Assembly (NCBI GenBank): GCA_963693305.1
Contig: OY855914.1
Span: 23,286,972 to 23,350,971 of the forward strand
Source of the DNA: Meandrina meandrites
Taxonomy: Eukaryota > Cnidaria > Anthozoa > Scleractinia > Meandrinidae
Reading direction: 5' to 3'
Length of the DNA stretch: 64,000 nt
In this document: positions 37,284 through 49,400 of the stretch, one piece after another
How positions within the stretch are numbered: position 1 is the first letter of the stretch
Layout of the letters: each line of letters begins with the position of its first letter
The notes under the pieces: generated by a model
The model's input: the letters and a program-made list of their open reading frames with translations, nothing else
Told to the model about the DNA's origin: nothing
The model's database searches: none
Made by a program: the position numbers and the translations under genes

Positions 37284-40200
37284 ATGTTTTTTCACATTGC
37301 TTTCGCTTTGTTTTACTTCTCAAGCTGTTTCGTAACGGCAAGGTAAGACAATTATAGCTCACTTTTTTGAAAAGCACAGTTAATACATTAGCCTTACTTT
37401 CCCAGATTCGATACAGTTGAAAACATCTCAATCCAAGGTGATGGCAAAAGTAACAGTAGCAGCTTTTGTTCGCTCCTTAGTTAAAAATTTTGGTTTGGTT
37501 CGGCAGCATGGACGTGTGATGTTATTCGTAAAGAAAACGCGAGACAAATTATATATGACTTGACGACTTCCAATAATGATCACATCACAAATTGTTCATG
37601 TTTTATGTAATAATTCGTAATATTAGATTTTTCTAAATCTGAGGGCTTCCGTACGTGACTTGTTGCATACTTTAATGATTAGCTTTGCAAGTGTAATTCT
37701 GCACCATTCATGCAAGACTTTTGCTGGGTACTGGGGAGAGGGGCGGGTAACGGTTAGGAATAGTTTGGAGTGGAAGATACTTTTCACGTTGTATTGACTT
37801 GGTAAAGGACGAGAAAGAAGGAAGCGCGGGGCTTGTGGGAAGGAGACGAGACTCAAACAGTCCCAGAACTCAACGCGCACTGCGTAAGACCAAGAGTCAC
37901 CTGGGAAGAGACAGCTCCAGGACATTCCTGTTTCCGAAGCGTGTGCATGGGTGCTCTGTTGTGTGTTTTCTTGCTCTAGCATTATTCGAGTATAACATTA
38001 TAAATTCAAAGCTGCCAAGAACTGATTTATTTGGATTATCAATTAAGGCATTTAAATAATATAATCATAAGGAATATTTGAAGATTAATTTTTCGGCTTT
38101 TGTTTTTTTACTTCCCCTCAAGTGGGCAAGGTGAACGAAGATACAAGGTGCTGGAAATGGACACAAACGGAACTCTTTATCTTCACAAGAGTTCACTGCT
38201 ATGCGTGAACGAGATTGCCAAACCACTGACTGAAGGAACATACAAACTGGCTGAACCAAGCATTTTAGGTATCTTTTGTGCGAGAATAAACAATTTTTGT
38301 TAAATGAAGAAAAAAAAATGAACGCAAATGACATCAGCATGATAAAGCACAAACTGAAAGACAAAATGCAATCGTGGACAGCTGTTTTGACCTGGTTAGT
38401 GGAGGAACAGGGGGGGAACTGAACCTCCCGCTTCTCTTACCTCCAGCCCCTTTACTCCCGGTTTCCCGCCCTTCATGGGTCTTGTCAGCACGGCGACGCG
38501 CGTGACTGTTGAGCAATTAGCAAAAAAATTGTAATAGAATGAACGAACGAACGAACGAACGAACGAACGAACGAACGAACGAACGAACGAACGAATGGAC
38601 GGACGGACGGACGGACGGACGGACGGACGGACGGACGGACGGACGGACGGACGGACGGACGGACGGACGGACGGACGGACGGACGGACGGACGGACGGAC
38701 GGACGGACGGACGGACGGAAGGACGGACGGACGGACGGACGAACGAACGAACGAACGGACAGACGGACGAAAAGAACCAACGAACCAACGAATCAACGAA
38801 TAACTTACTAAGCAGTGCATAAGCAGAAACTCATTAGGGTTGAAACGTGTAATTAACTCCCTATGATTCGCAATGTACAAAGCGTTTGCACATTCATTTT
38901 CATTAAGTACCCTATTTGGAAAATCACGAGAACAAATTCAACCAATCAAAATTGCAATATCTGGATTAAATTCACAGCGCGCGCTAGCTCGCGCTAAATG
39001 GCGAAATCTTGTTTTTGAACGAACAAAATTGCAATATCTGGATTAAATTCACAGCGCGCGCTAGCTCGCGCTAAATGGCGAAATCTTGTTTTTGAACAAT
39101 TTGGGTTGAATAAAGTTAAATTTGGTAAATTCTTCTGTTTCTCCGTCATTCAGTAGTCTGGAGAACTTCACTTGATACTGTAATGAATTTCTTCAGTTTC
39201 TGTGAGTAATTTACGACGTTTTGGTCGCGACTCAAGTGACTTATCACGAAACCGAAAAATTTGTTGCGTGTGTCGTTACGTGTATAAATCATTCGCGTAC
39301 AAACTCTTTGTGTTTCCAAATATGGTACTTGGCAAAACTGAATATTTGAACGCTGTGAACGCGCGTTACACGTTTCAGCTCCTTATGAGTTTCTGGTATA
39401 AGTTTATATCCGCAGCTAATTGTGGTCACTCGTTAAAACCTAAAAATAACACTAACATTCGCCGTGTATTGTAGAGCTATTGAAAAAAAAAGTAGGCGTT
39501 TTGGCGACCAAGGTTTCCTATAGCTGTTTCTAGTTGCCCCAAACATTTCACGAGGAAATTGTTTCTATGGTTGCAGTTCTGTCAACGACTATTGAAATAC
39601 AAATCTCGCATGTATAAACGATCGAAGTGGTGACTGCAATTTACTTTTCTAGTTTAATTTTTTGACCTTGCACTAACAGGACTGTCCAAAGATTTCGCAG
39701 CAATGAACTGTCATGCCCTCAAGCTCAAAGTGCCTTCGGTCCAATCAGGCGTCTATTGGATAGACCCAGATGGTGGTTCCCATGGTAACCCATTCCAGGC
39801 CTACTGCGACCAACAGACGAACGGAGGGGGCTGGACATTAGTTTACAGTTACACCTTCACAGATTACTCGAATTTCGATAATGGAGCAAACGCTGTCACC
39901 CCGCGTCCATCCTGGACAGCCAGTGGCGCTAACACTCGAGTGTCTACAACAGTTCCACTGAGTGAGACGCATTACGAGGCCATGAACTTTGTTTTGTGGC
40001 GCACCATTGGCAAGGAATTCCTGATCAAGAGCAACATCAACAACTGGATCGCATGCAAGGAAGGCACTGGCAGCATTGTACAACAGAAGGCGGGGTCAAT
40101 TACTTGTAAACTGGTTAAACAGGTTTCAAAGCAGTGTGCTGGTGTAGTACCAGACTCGTTGGTGCTTCACCGCAACGGACTGTACCTCAGGACCGAGAGC

Positions 40201-40329
40201 GGCTACATCTACTATTACTTTGAGAGTAACACAAGTAGTGACTGGCCTCCCCATGATCCATGTGGAAAAGGCCAATCAAACCAGTTAAAAGGTGTGAGTA
40301 ATCCACACGGAAATATTTTTGTTCGTTAA
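37284..40329 (+). CDS. Array unit G: secreted fibrinogen-like (SOMP5-like) protein
   Basis: Exons 37284-37342, 38123-38268 and 39680-40329 join to 284 residues. The first ATG used by E and F is changed (TGATGC to TAATCC), so I start at the next in-frame ATG, giving MFFHIAFALFYFSSCFVTA. This is five residues shorter but still a usable signal peptide. Exon 2 matches F except for AKPLTEG in place of AKRLTEG. Exon 3 variable segments are NFDNGAN, VLHRNGLYLRTESGYI after VVPDSL, and KGQS after DPCG; also QTNGGGW replaces QTDGGGW. Intron 2 holds a compound microsatellite and a 77-bp tandem duplication. AATAAA is at 40985-40990. Confidence 0.85.
38541..38771. repeat. Compound (GAAC)n(GGAC)n microsatellite, intron 2 of unit G
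   Basis: GAAC units run to about 38594, then GGAC units to about 38740, then a mixed tail. The sequence around it matches the flank of the array in intron 2 of F, so both arrays grew at the same ancestral place. The repeat keeps several spurious frames open (DGRT and SVRP repeats). Confidence 0.95.
38948..39097. repeat. 77-bp tandem duplication
   Basis: Two near-identical copies begin at 38948 and 39025, each starting AAAATTGCAATATCTGG and containing the palindrome-rich GCGCGCGCTAGCTCGCGC. It lies in intron 2 of unit G and is not seen in E or F. Confidence 0.85.
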
Positions 40330-41829
40330 ACGATTTCATAACCTCCGAATTCTTTAAGAAGCTACTTGCTTAAGGGTAGGGTTGTCCAAATTAATGTTTG
40401 AATAAGTTTGAACATAACAAACGCAAAAGGATTCCGCTGGCATAATAGTGCAAAAATTCTTCGACTTTCAGTGTTCGAGAGAAAAATAAAAATGGAAAGC
40501 TGAAAGGGAACGAGGCTTCGGGGAAATCACTGGATTCACACCGCCCCAAGTACGATATTTTAAGACGAGGCCTGGTTAGAAATTAATAGTAATTGCGAAA
40601 TTATTTTATTGTGAACGGTTTCCATTTGCACATGTAAACAACTTAAACATGTCTACTATGACTTACTCAGTTACTTTATATACTTTTTTATGTTTATCGT
40701 AACAGAGCATAATAGTGATGGCATCTGCGCATACCAGAAATTGTCGAAATATAGTGCATTGAGATTTTTATTAATAGCGTAAACCTATTTGCACAGCATT
40801 ATTTAAGCCATAAATTTGGGTGTGGACCATTTTTTGATTAATGATACTCAATTTTTGTTTTAAGTAAGAATGTAACAGAAACTGAATATCATCTTGTTTT
40901 TATGTAAACGTTAAACTGATTACGTTTAAACTTTGCTATATACTGTTGTTGTGTTTGTAGGGAAACAGCTGATAAAATGCTTCGAATAAAAATATGGAAC
41001 TTCATATTTACGATTTGATTCCTCTATTTTAAGGGTCTTTTAAGTTAATTTCAAAATCTGTCAACTTGCTCCTTAATTTCCGCAGAGGCATCTTTTTCGC
41101 AGTAAGCAGTTAGAGGATCGTTGACTAACCTACTTAGCCTGAAGGACTAACCTACCCCTGCCCCATTCTCTAGAGGGCTAGGTTAAACTCCTTATCTTTT
41201 TAAACGTTTAGTCTTTCTGCGATAATGCGCAGCAGTTCTTTTCATTGCGCATGCGAGTTTTTATCTTGCAAATTCGGCTTATAATTACATGTGGCAAGAC
41301 AAACGGGACAAAGGATTTTAATAGATCCACAAAAAGACACAATAGTACAGATTGCTCAAAATTCTTTATTAAAATCTTTCAAATTCTGCACCCTGAATAT
41401 TACTTTCGTGTTTTTAGAACACACACGTTTAGTGTCTTTTACTTACACAGACGTCTACATACGATCTTAAAAATATGACAAACAAATTAGGATCCGTTCT
41501 ACAAATCACCAGGAACAAGTTGCTTTTTTTTATAAACGTATCTGAGAAAACCAAATCATTGATATCTTAAAAAAAAGGATACTGCGTTACGATTGCGGTT
41601 CTCATTTCAGTTGATTTTTGGATCTTGGTTTTTATTTGATGATTAATCAGATAAATAATTGCAAGAGCAGCTACCCTTAATTCGAGTCAGAATTCGAATC
41701 AACCGTTGAAAGGTTAACCATAGTCCCATACACCATTCCTTGCAGACAACTTCATTCATGGGCTCTTCGACTTTTGCGCTTGGGGCGAGAGACCCTGAGA
41801 GCGAGTCTAAACAAAACGCTTCCAGTGGA
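40330..41829. other. Intergenic G to ADHFE1
   Basis: The G 3' flank is followed by the ADHFE1 3' end; the two genes converge. The ADHFE1 polyadenylation signal is probably the TTTATT at 41631-41636 (AATAAA on the minus strand), about 195 bases after its stop. No other gene is seen. Confidence 0.5.
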
Positions 41830-43397
41830 TTAATACAACGTCATTGAATCCTCAAAAAGTCTTGCAAGTTCCTCCTCTCCAGGAGCCCCGGCTGGGGCGA
41901 GTTTTGTCACACGATGTTGAGGTAAAGTACCCTTGACTAGAGCTGGAATATCTTCAGATTTATACCCAAGGGCTGTAAGGCCATTATCTACTCCAGTGTC
42001 GTACATAAAATCACGGAGCGTGTCGGACAGCAACAACCCGGCATCTGCCAACTTCACATTTGTTGTGTCTGCACCTTTAAAAAACATAATGAACAAAAAT
42101 ATCAGATTCGCTGTTGTACTGACTGACTGACTGACTGACTGACTGACTGACTGACTGACTGACTGACTGACTGAGTGACTGACTGCCGGACTGACTGACT
42201 GACTGACTGCCGGACTGACTGACTGACTGACTGACTGACTGGTTTGTTGGTTGATTGATTAGTCTTATAGCCTGTTTAATCACTGTAAGGTGGTGCGGTG
42301 TCTTAATACTTCGGATAGGGTGATCCGAGTTCGAGACATGGCTGAGGACATTGTGTTATGTTCTTGGACAAGACACTTTCCCCTCACAGTGCCTCTCTTT
42401 ACCTATTCCTAAGAGTACAAATGAGTTCCAGCGACCTGCCAGGGTAGTCTGACAAACTAATGGGAGGCGACGTTGAAGTGGACAAGCAACCCTTTCAGGA
42501 ATGAAGAGAAGAAATATTTCTAGGCGTATACTACGCAGCCGTTGCTTGTGCTTGTCACGCGTTGGGTCGCGAGCATTGTGTGATGGAACATTGCGTGACG
42601 TGCCCAAACAGTGGCCGCGAAAGAACAACTTACAACACAAGCAGGATAAGCTACGGTATTGCTGCATTGGCCTGAGTCTGTGATCTGCTCAGGCTACATT
42701 GGCCCGAGTACAGAGTTTACCTAATGCCGGAGAGCATTGGCGATATTTTGATTAGAAAACTGTTAGCTTACCAAGAATTTCAGCAGCTTCCAGATGTCTC
42801 TCGGGACATGCTGCAGACGTGAAGCGGAACACAGCTGGTGACGTCACTACTACGGACAAGCCATGCGGCTGAAGAACAAAAGACACGGTGACGCAAGTGA
42901 TTAAAAACTTATTTCTCCTTACGATATCGATACATTGTAAAGGAAACAGGTGAAGAGAATCAGGAAAATCAAGTCTTAAACTCATCATCAACTTAGAGCT
43001 GGATATTCTTTTTTGCCCGGACACATGATGAAAAGTTGCACGCAACGTCGTGTAAGATGCATGGATTGTACCGTGTGTGCATCGCTGCAAATTGTGCGAA
43101 CAATTTTGCAGAATTTAACTCGCTTTCTTCTTTTGCAACACTGCGTGGAACAACTTCAAGGTGTGTCCAATATCTGCAACATTGCTCAGTTCCAATGGCG
43201 TTGCACAAATATCAACCATTCCTGTCTTCTGGCTAAAACACGACGACCTGGTTCAATTTTTTTGGATTTTTTCCTTTAAGAGAAAAAAATACCAAACAAA
43301 TGTACTTTATTCTTATCAGGTTCTTGATCCGGCTTCCGTCGCCATTTTGGTTACGTTAATTTTGTCACCGTCAGGGCCCAGTCGTTCAAAGGGTAGC

Positions 43398-43428
<31 letters not shown>

Positions 43429-46400
43429 GCGGATAAGTGTTGGCTAAACGAACTACGCTATCCACTGGAAAATGTTTAGTCCTGGGCAGAGCGTTATCCA
43501 ACCTTTGCACAACCGGGTCAGAGCTTTTTTATCGCATCAGCAACATTGCGTGAAAAATTGGAACGTGTGGATAAATTGTTGTGCGGAGCAAGCGAAGTTT
43601 TGAATAAGATTAGCGATTCCTTACCACTAGAGGGTAGTCCACTTCGTAATCTTTAGCTCTGTAGGACTTGACCAGACCAGAGATTGGATATGACATCCCG
43701 TGACTGCAGGGACGAGGAATATTGGTTGCTGTTTAGAGTTACAGGTTTCAATTTACTGATTTATAGTTTATTACTTCAATACGCGAAAGGTCTGTGAATC
43801 CGTCGGGAGCAAGGCGAGGGGTTCCGTTGACAAAATTGTTTTCGAGTGTTCTTTTAATTACGTGACCTTTTACAGTAGATTTTAGGCAGTCTACCCAAAG
43901 CAAGCTGTCGCAAGCCTAGCTGTCTGTCTGTCTGTCTGTCTGTCCTTTCGTCCGTGCGCCGTGCGTCCGTGCGCCCGTGCGTCCGTCTGTCTGTCTCTCT
44001 GTCTCGGTCGGTCTGTCTCTCCGTCTGTCCGTCTCGCTGTCTCGGTTGGTCGGTTTCTCTGTCGGTAGGTCTTTCGGTTTGCCTCTCTGTCTGTGAAATC
44101 CATAACAATGTCAAGTTACCACAAGTGAACGCCAGCGTTTCCGAATCCTACACCCGCGTAAACACTCGCCAAATGCATGTTAGACCGGGCCTCGAGGTCA
44201 CCAGAATCCTTGATGGATCTGTTGAAATAAAAGTTTCATAATGATCAACTTAGCTATCCCCCTCCCCTAGCAGTAGTGTAAAGATCCAAACATAACGACT
44301 CTCGACAGACTGACCCTCCAAAACGCATTTCAAGAACCTCAGACAGGACTAAACTCGAACGAAGCTTCCAGGGAGGAACATACATAACTTTAATTTGTTC
44401 TGATGTAAATTACTTTTACTACGTTTTAGTCTTTTGACGCTAAATCAATAGGGATAATCATCAATATTCTATCAACAAGACGTATTTCTTCAATTTGTTG
44501 GAATCAGTTGTCTCTATGTCTTCATATTTCTTGTCAACATTTCAATAAGTTAGATCAGCGTAGATATGGTATTTCTCTTAGCTACCCGAGAATGACAACT
44601 CCATTCCTTCCCCCCAACCCCCAACCCCATGAAAGTAGCGATAGTAAAGACTGCTCAATTTGACAGTAACGTAAAATTACTTTTGACACTTGAAGGCAAT
44701 TACTAAAATGACTTCATTTATCGTGCTTGCTTGCATGTGCTACTTCGCGTCTACTCAAATAGAAAAAAAATACAATAATTAATTCCCAACCTCTTCAAAT
44801 ACTTAGAGACAATGTTGAGCGCATGCTTGGACCATACGTCACTGACTGGATTGCTTCCTTGGTATGCTGGCCTCAGCTTGGGGTTGGGAGGCCTGGGACC
44901 TCGTTCCTGGAACGGTATGGCTGTGTACGACTCAATTGCGTGACTGTGATGAACAAGAAAAACATGATGGTCAACTTGTCTGCTGCTTCATGTTACCACT
45001 GATCTATAGGAATGTTATTTAATAAACGTCTTGAAATTAAGATAAATACACTCGATTAAAGACACTGTAGCTGTCGAACCTACTTTTGTTGCTTTCTTTT
45101 CGCACTCGTAAACATACGTCCATGGCGTCTACTGTCGCTTTTTCAGATTTCCATGAAATGCTGAAGTTAAGGAACAGTGAACTTTAAACTACCCACAATA
45201 TCTTTCGGGATTGTCGCGTGCGCTTTTTAACAACCTTTCAGTTTTTTTTTTAAATAGCTGTATATACTCCAGAAAATGAATTATCTCGCGTTTAACAAAC
45301 CATCGATACGTCTTACCATAACACATCGTATCCACTGTTAGCCGTCAATCTTTCAGACATATGAAGGGTATGCAGTGGATCCACAATGCCTAACATTGGA
45401 CGAATAGCTCGGTTTGCGATTCCTGCAAAAAAAGACGTTTTAAATAAGCAAGAGACGTCTGAAATTTTTCAACCCAAGAATTCCAAACTGATAACGTAGC
45501 TCCGTGCGGCGTCTCTGATTGGTTGTTACAGTAATTGCGCGCCAAAATTCAAACATAGCAACAGCTAATAACAGACATTGTACAGATCTCTAGAACTTGC
45601 ATTAGCTGAGACCTTGACTAAGCACCAAGGGAGATTTCCATTCACCCAAAATGTTCGGAAATTTCGGTCGGACGTCAAATGAAAAGGTCCGTTTCGGTTC
45701 TTTCCGACCAGAACATTTCATACCATCCCTAGAGGTGGTCCACTTTGACCGATCCGAACGAAATTTATCGTTCCATTTTGACAAACTGTTTATTTGCCTT
45801 ACTGACCTTACTTCAGTTCCATAGCTTCGTACAGATGCGGGGTATTGAGGAAAATAATGCATAATGTAAAGGACCCTGCTGGTCCAACTCAAGTCGGACT
45901 GTGGAAATGGAAAGCATCCCATGTGTTCTTTATAAAACTAAATTATATTAAACGTTTACCTGTTTTTGCCTTCAGTGGTTCATAGTCGAAGACTGCCACA
46001 CCAGTCGTCTCGCTACCTGAGGTTTAATAAGACAAGAAACTACTTGGCATTTCTGCTTAGCAACAAACAAATCCAACTTTGATCTAATAGGAAAGCGCAC
46101 AGGGTTAAAAAAATTTGACGGAAAGCAAAGTGATTATACCCCCTACGAGGCTCAGACAACATTGGCGTGTTCTGAGAGAAATAGAGGGAGCCTAGGGAAA
46201 GTTTTCGTTTCAAAAAAGAGTTTAAGGAACACTGGGCTGTTTTAGAATTAAAGAGTTTTAGGAAAATCGTCCGCCATTCCGGTTTGTTTTCTGAGTTTTG
46301 TCTGACTCATGACGTCACTCGAGCGCTTCTCTATTCTTCAGAGGCATGAATGATTGTCAAAAATACTAAATTGCAACGGCGAAAAGCATTAAATTATATT

Positions 46401-49400
46401 GGCGATGAGGCTCGACATTCAATGCGCAAAATAGACTAAAACAGTCAATGATATATCTTAATGCAAAATAAATCATACGATACAGCATCCTTTTTGCATA
46501 CCTGTCCCAGCAGTTGTCGGAACTGGGGATTGAAAAAAAAATACATGAAAAATCAGTATATTAAATTCAATATTAATTATATAAGTTCCGATTTAAACTA
46601 CAGAAGACCGAAGGAAAAGAAAGACATCTCTCTCTCCCTAAATTCTTTTTATTAGACTGGCAACGACATAGTTACAGAGCTGGGAGCCTGACCTCTCCAA
46701 AAGTTAGATCAGGAGCCAGATTTTTTGGTACGCCACATTTTGCCCAACAAACTACGCTAAAATACGTCCAAAAATTGTCAAGTTATGACACCTTGAAAAC
46801 AGTCTGTTCACAGAGCTTCTATTTTCTCTTACAATTCTCGAGGGCAAGAACAAAACAAAACTGCAGGGGATTGAACGAGTGTGAATGTAACAGGATGAGC
46901 AAGGGGGGGGGGGGGGGGGGGGGGTAGATAAAATAGACTTTCTTTTTCACTTGCTTATAACTAAGAAAACAAAATTGGTTGACCGATTACATGCACCTTG
47001 ATGAATTTAGCATTTACGAAAGCCAGGCATAGTCACGATTATAGAGACTGATATTAGACTTATAATTCGCTTCTCCTCCAGAGCTCGGAAAAAACTTAAT
47101 TCCAACTTCAGTCTCCTTTAAGAAAAGAAACTCCCAGGCAGTTGCTTGCTTGTATTCTAAACTTTAGTTTTTACGATTTAATCGGCAGACGACTGACTAC
47201 GACCATAGGGGTTGAAAAGAGGGAAAAATATAAGACAAAATTTGAACAAATGCACTCACTTGCAATAAGGGGTTTCAAAGTTCCTTCCACAGGCATTCCT
47301 CTGCCGACAGGTTCATTCACAAAATCCAGGAAGTCATTTTCTGGATGGCAAAGATAAAGATTGGCAGCTTTGGCCGTGTCAATCACTGAACCTCCACCAA
47401 TGGCAAGAAAAGAATCAAACTGCGCCCGCTTGGCAAACTCAATAGCGTCCTTAAAACTGAGAAAGAAGAACATTTAATTTAACATTGTACAGTAGTATTC
47501 ACGGCACGAAAATGGAGATTTACGGAAAATTAAAGGTGGCTTAAATCTCCTTAAAGCTGGTCATCCAACTTTACGCCATCAATTAAAGGTTCTTAAAGGT
47601 GGTTAAACCTGACATTCACGCTACCGTGCGTAAACCTGGCGTAAATGTGGCTTAAATGTTTCAATCTCTTTAAGCCAGCTTTAAACATGAATGTAAAGCT
47701 GGTTTAAAGGTCAGCTTTAAAAAATGTAAAGTTAGCGTAAAGCTGATTAAATTCCAAATTTACGCCAGCTTTACTTTAGCTTTACACCACAGTAAAGTTA
47801 TGTTTTCATGCTGTGATTTTTAACAACTTATATTATTCTTTTTAAAACAAGCATCCCACTTTGCTTTGCAGCATGTTAACGCTTACGTTGACACGGTTGT
47901 GTAAAAATTTACAATGGGTAACAATACCTGAAGGTGTTACGACTAAACTGAAAGTTATTTCAATTACAGTCAACTCTCGTTATAGCGGACACGTTCGGGA
48001 CTTCGTTTAGTGTCCGTAATAGCCAGAGTCAGTAATAGCGGGGTGAGAGAAGAAAAGTGCCGTTACATGTATATTAAAAATAATATAGACTATGAAGTGC
48101 TTATCGATCAACAGTTGTGAAACTGCTAAGTGATCGTTGAGGGTCGTACAGGGGTATTCTCGTGACGCGTGATTAGCTGATTTTGTTTTCCGTGAAACGT
48201 GAATTTAATAAATTTATTCTTCGTGACCCGTGACGAGAAGGTTTTGCGTGAAACGTGAAGAGCTTGAATTAATAACCGATATTCGTGATTTCACCACTTT
48301 ATTGACTTTATTTTGCGTGATTTTGAGACGCGAGACCTCAAATGTGACCTCCGTATAATTATCGTAACGTCAAACACTCTTTGTAGAGTAAAAACAGGAT
48401 AAAAGAGTATGTTTCTTTCTTATTTTCGTAATTTCTTAATCAAGTTTGATTTCTTCAAACACTATTTGTAGCGTAAGAACAGGATAAAAGAGTACTTATT
48501 TTCGTGATTCAGGAAAATGAAATTTCAATATCCGTGATCCGTGATTCGTTATTTTTTTCGTCCGTGAATCGTGCCAGAGACCCCCCCCCCCCCCCCCCCC
48601 CCCCGCCCCTGTACGACCCTCATCGTTGGTTATGGGGGATGACAATGGATGAGGGTTTGATCTCTCATAAAAAGTCTGGAAGGAAAAGGCGCAGCCTGAA
48701 GTGATAAAGCAAAGTCTGTTGTACAGCTACTGATGGAATTTGTATGTTGTTTTTTTTTTTTATTGAAGTGAAATGTATTTACCTGGTGTCGGTTGGCTCA
48801 ATTCTTACTCTGTCAAAAAGCTCGTATTTAACATTGCTGGTCTCAAGGGACTCAATGGCTTGTTTGACAGGTGGCAAAGTAACCAACTGTGAATTAAAAT
48901 ATATTTTATTTATAAATTAAAGAGGCCCTGTCAGGGTAAATTCTGACAAGCGACATGGGCCAAAAAGTAGCGACAGCGCTCAAACGAAATAGCGACAAAC
49001 GACTGACGAAGCCAAATGTATGTAGCTAAATTTCCGACAGCGTTGTGTAGCCTTGACAAAACGCCGACACCAGACATTTTAAAATTCCGACAAGCGACCT
49101 GGGACACCCCCCTGGCAGGGCCTCATTAAATATATTAGTTGCCAGCTACCATTAACAATATAAGTTAGAATGTTTAGTTGCACTTCAGTTTATACATGTA
49201 CTGAACATGGTATTTACCAATTCTCCCAAATTATCTGGCATGGGAGCCAGCAAAAGATTTAATTTTCAGGTCTACCAGATGGGTTGTCAAATCTCCCAAA
49301 CATGGAGAAAAATACTCTTGGGCTGAAGCAGGCCCCACTTTCAGGGGTAATTAGCAATATTTATGGAGTTGATGTCTTCCATTTTTAGGCATTGAGAAGA

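Noticed and set aside
38396..38880. Open frames of about 90-130 codons with SVRP or DGRT repeats
   Set aside because: Same reason: a GGAC/GAAC microsatellite in intron 2 of unit G.
45602..45922. A 106-codon minus-strand frame inside ADHFE1
   Set aside because: It lies wholly in an intron between two well-placed exons; it looks like part of a dispersed repeat and shows no known domain.
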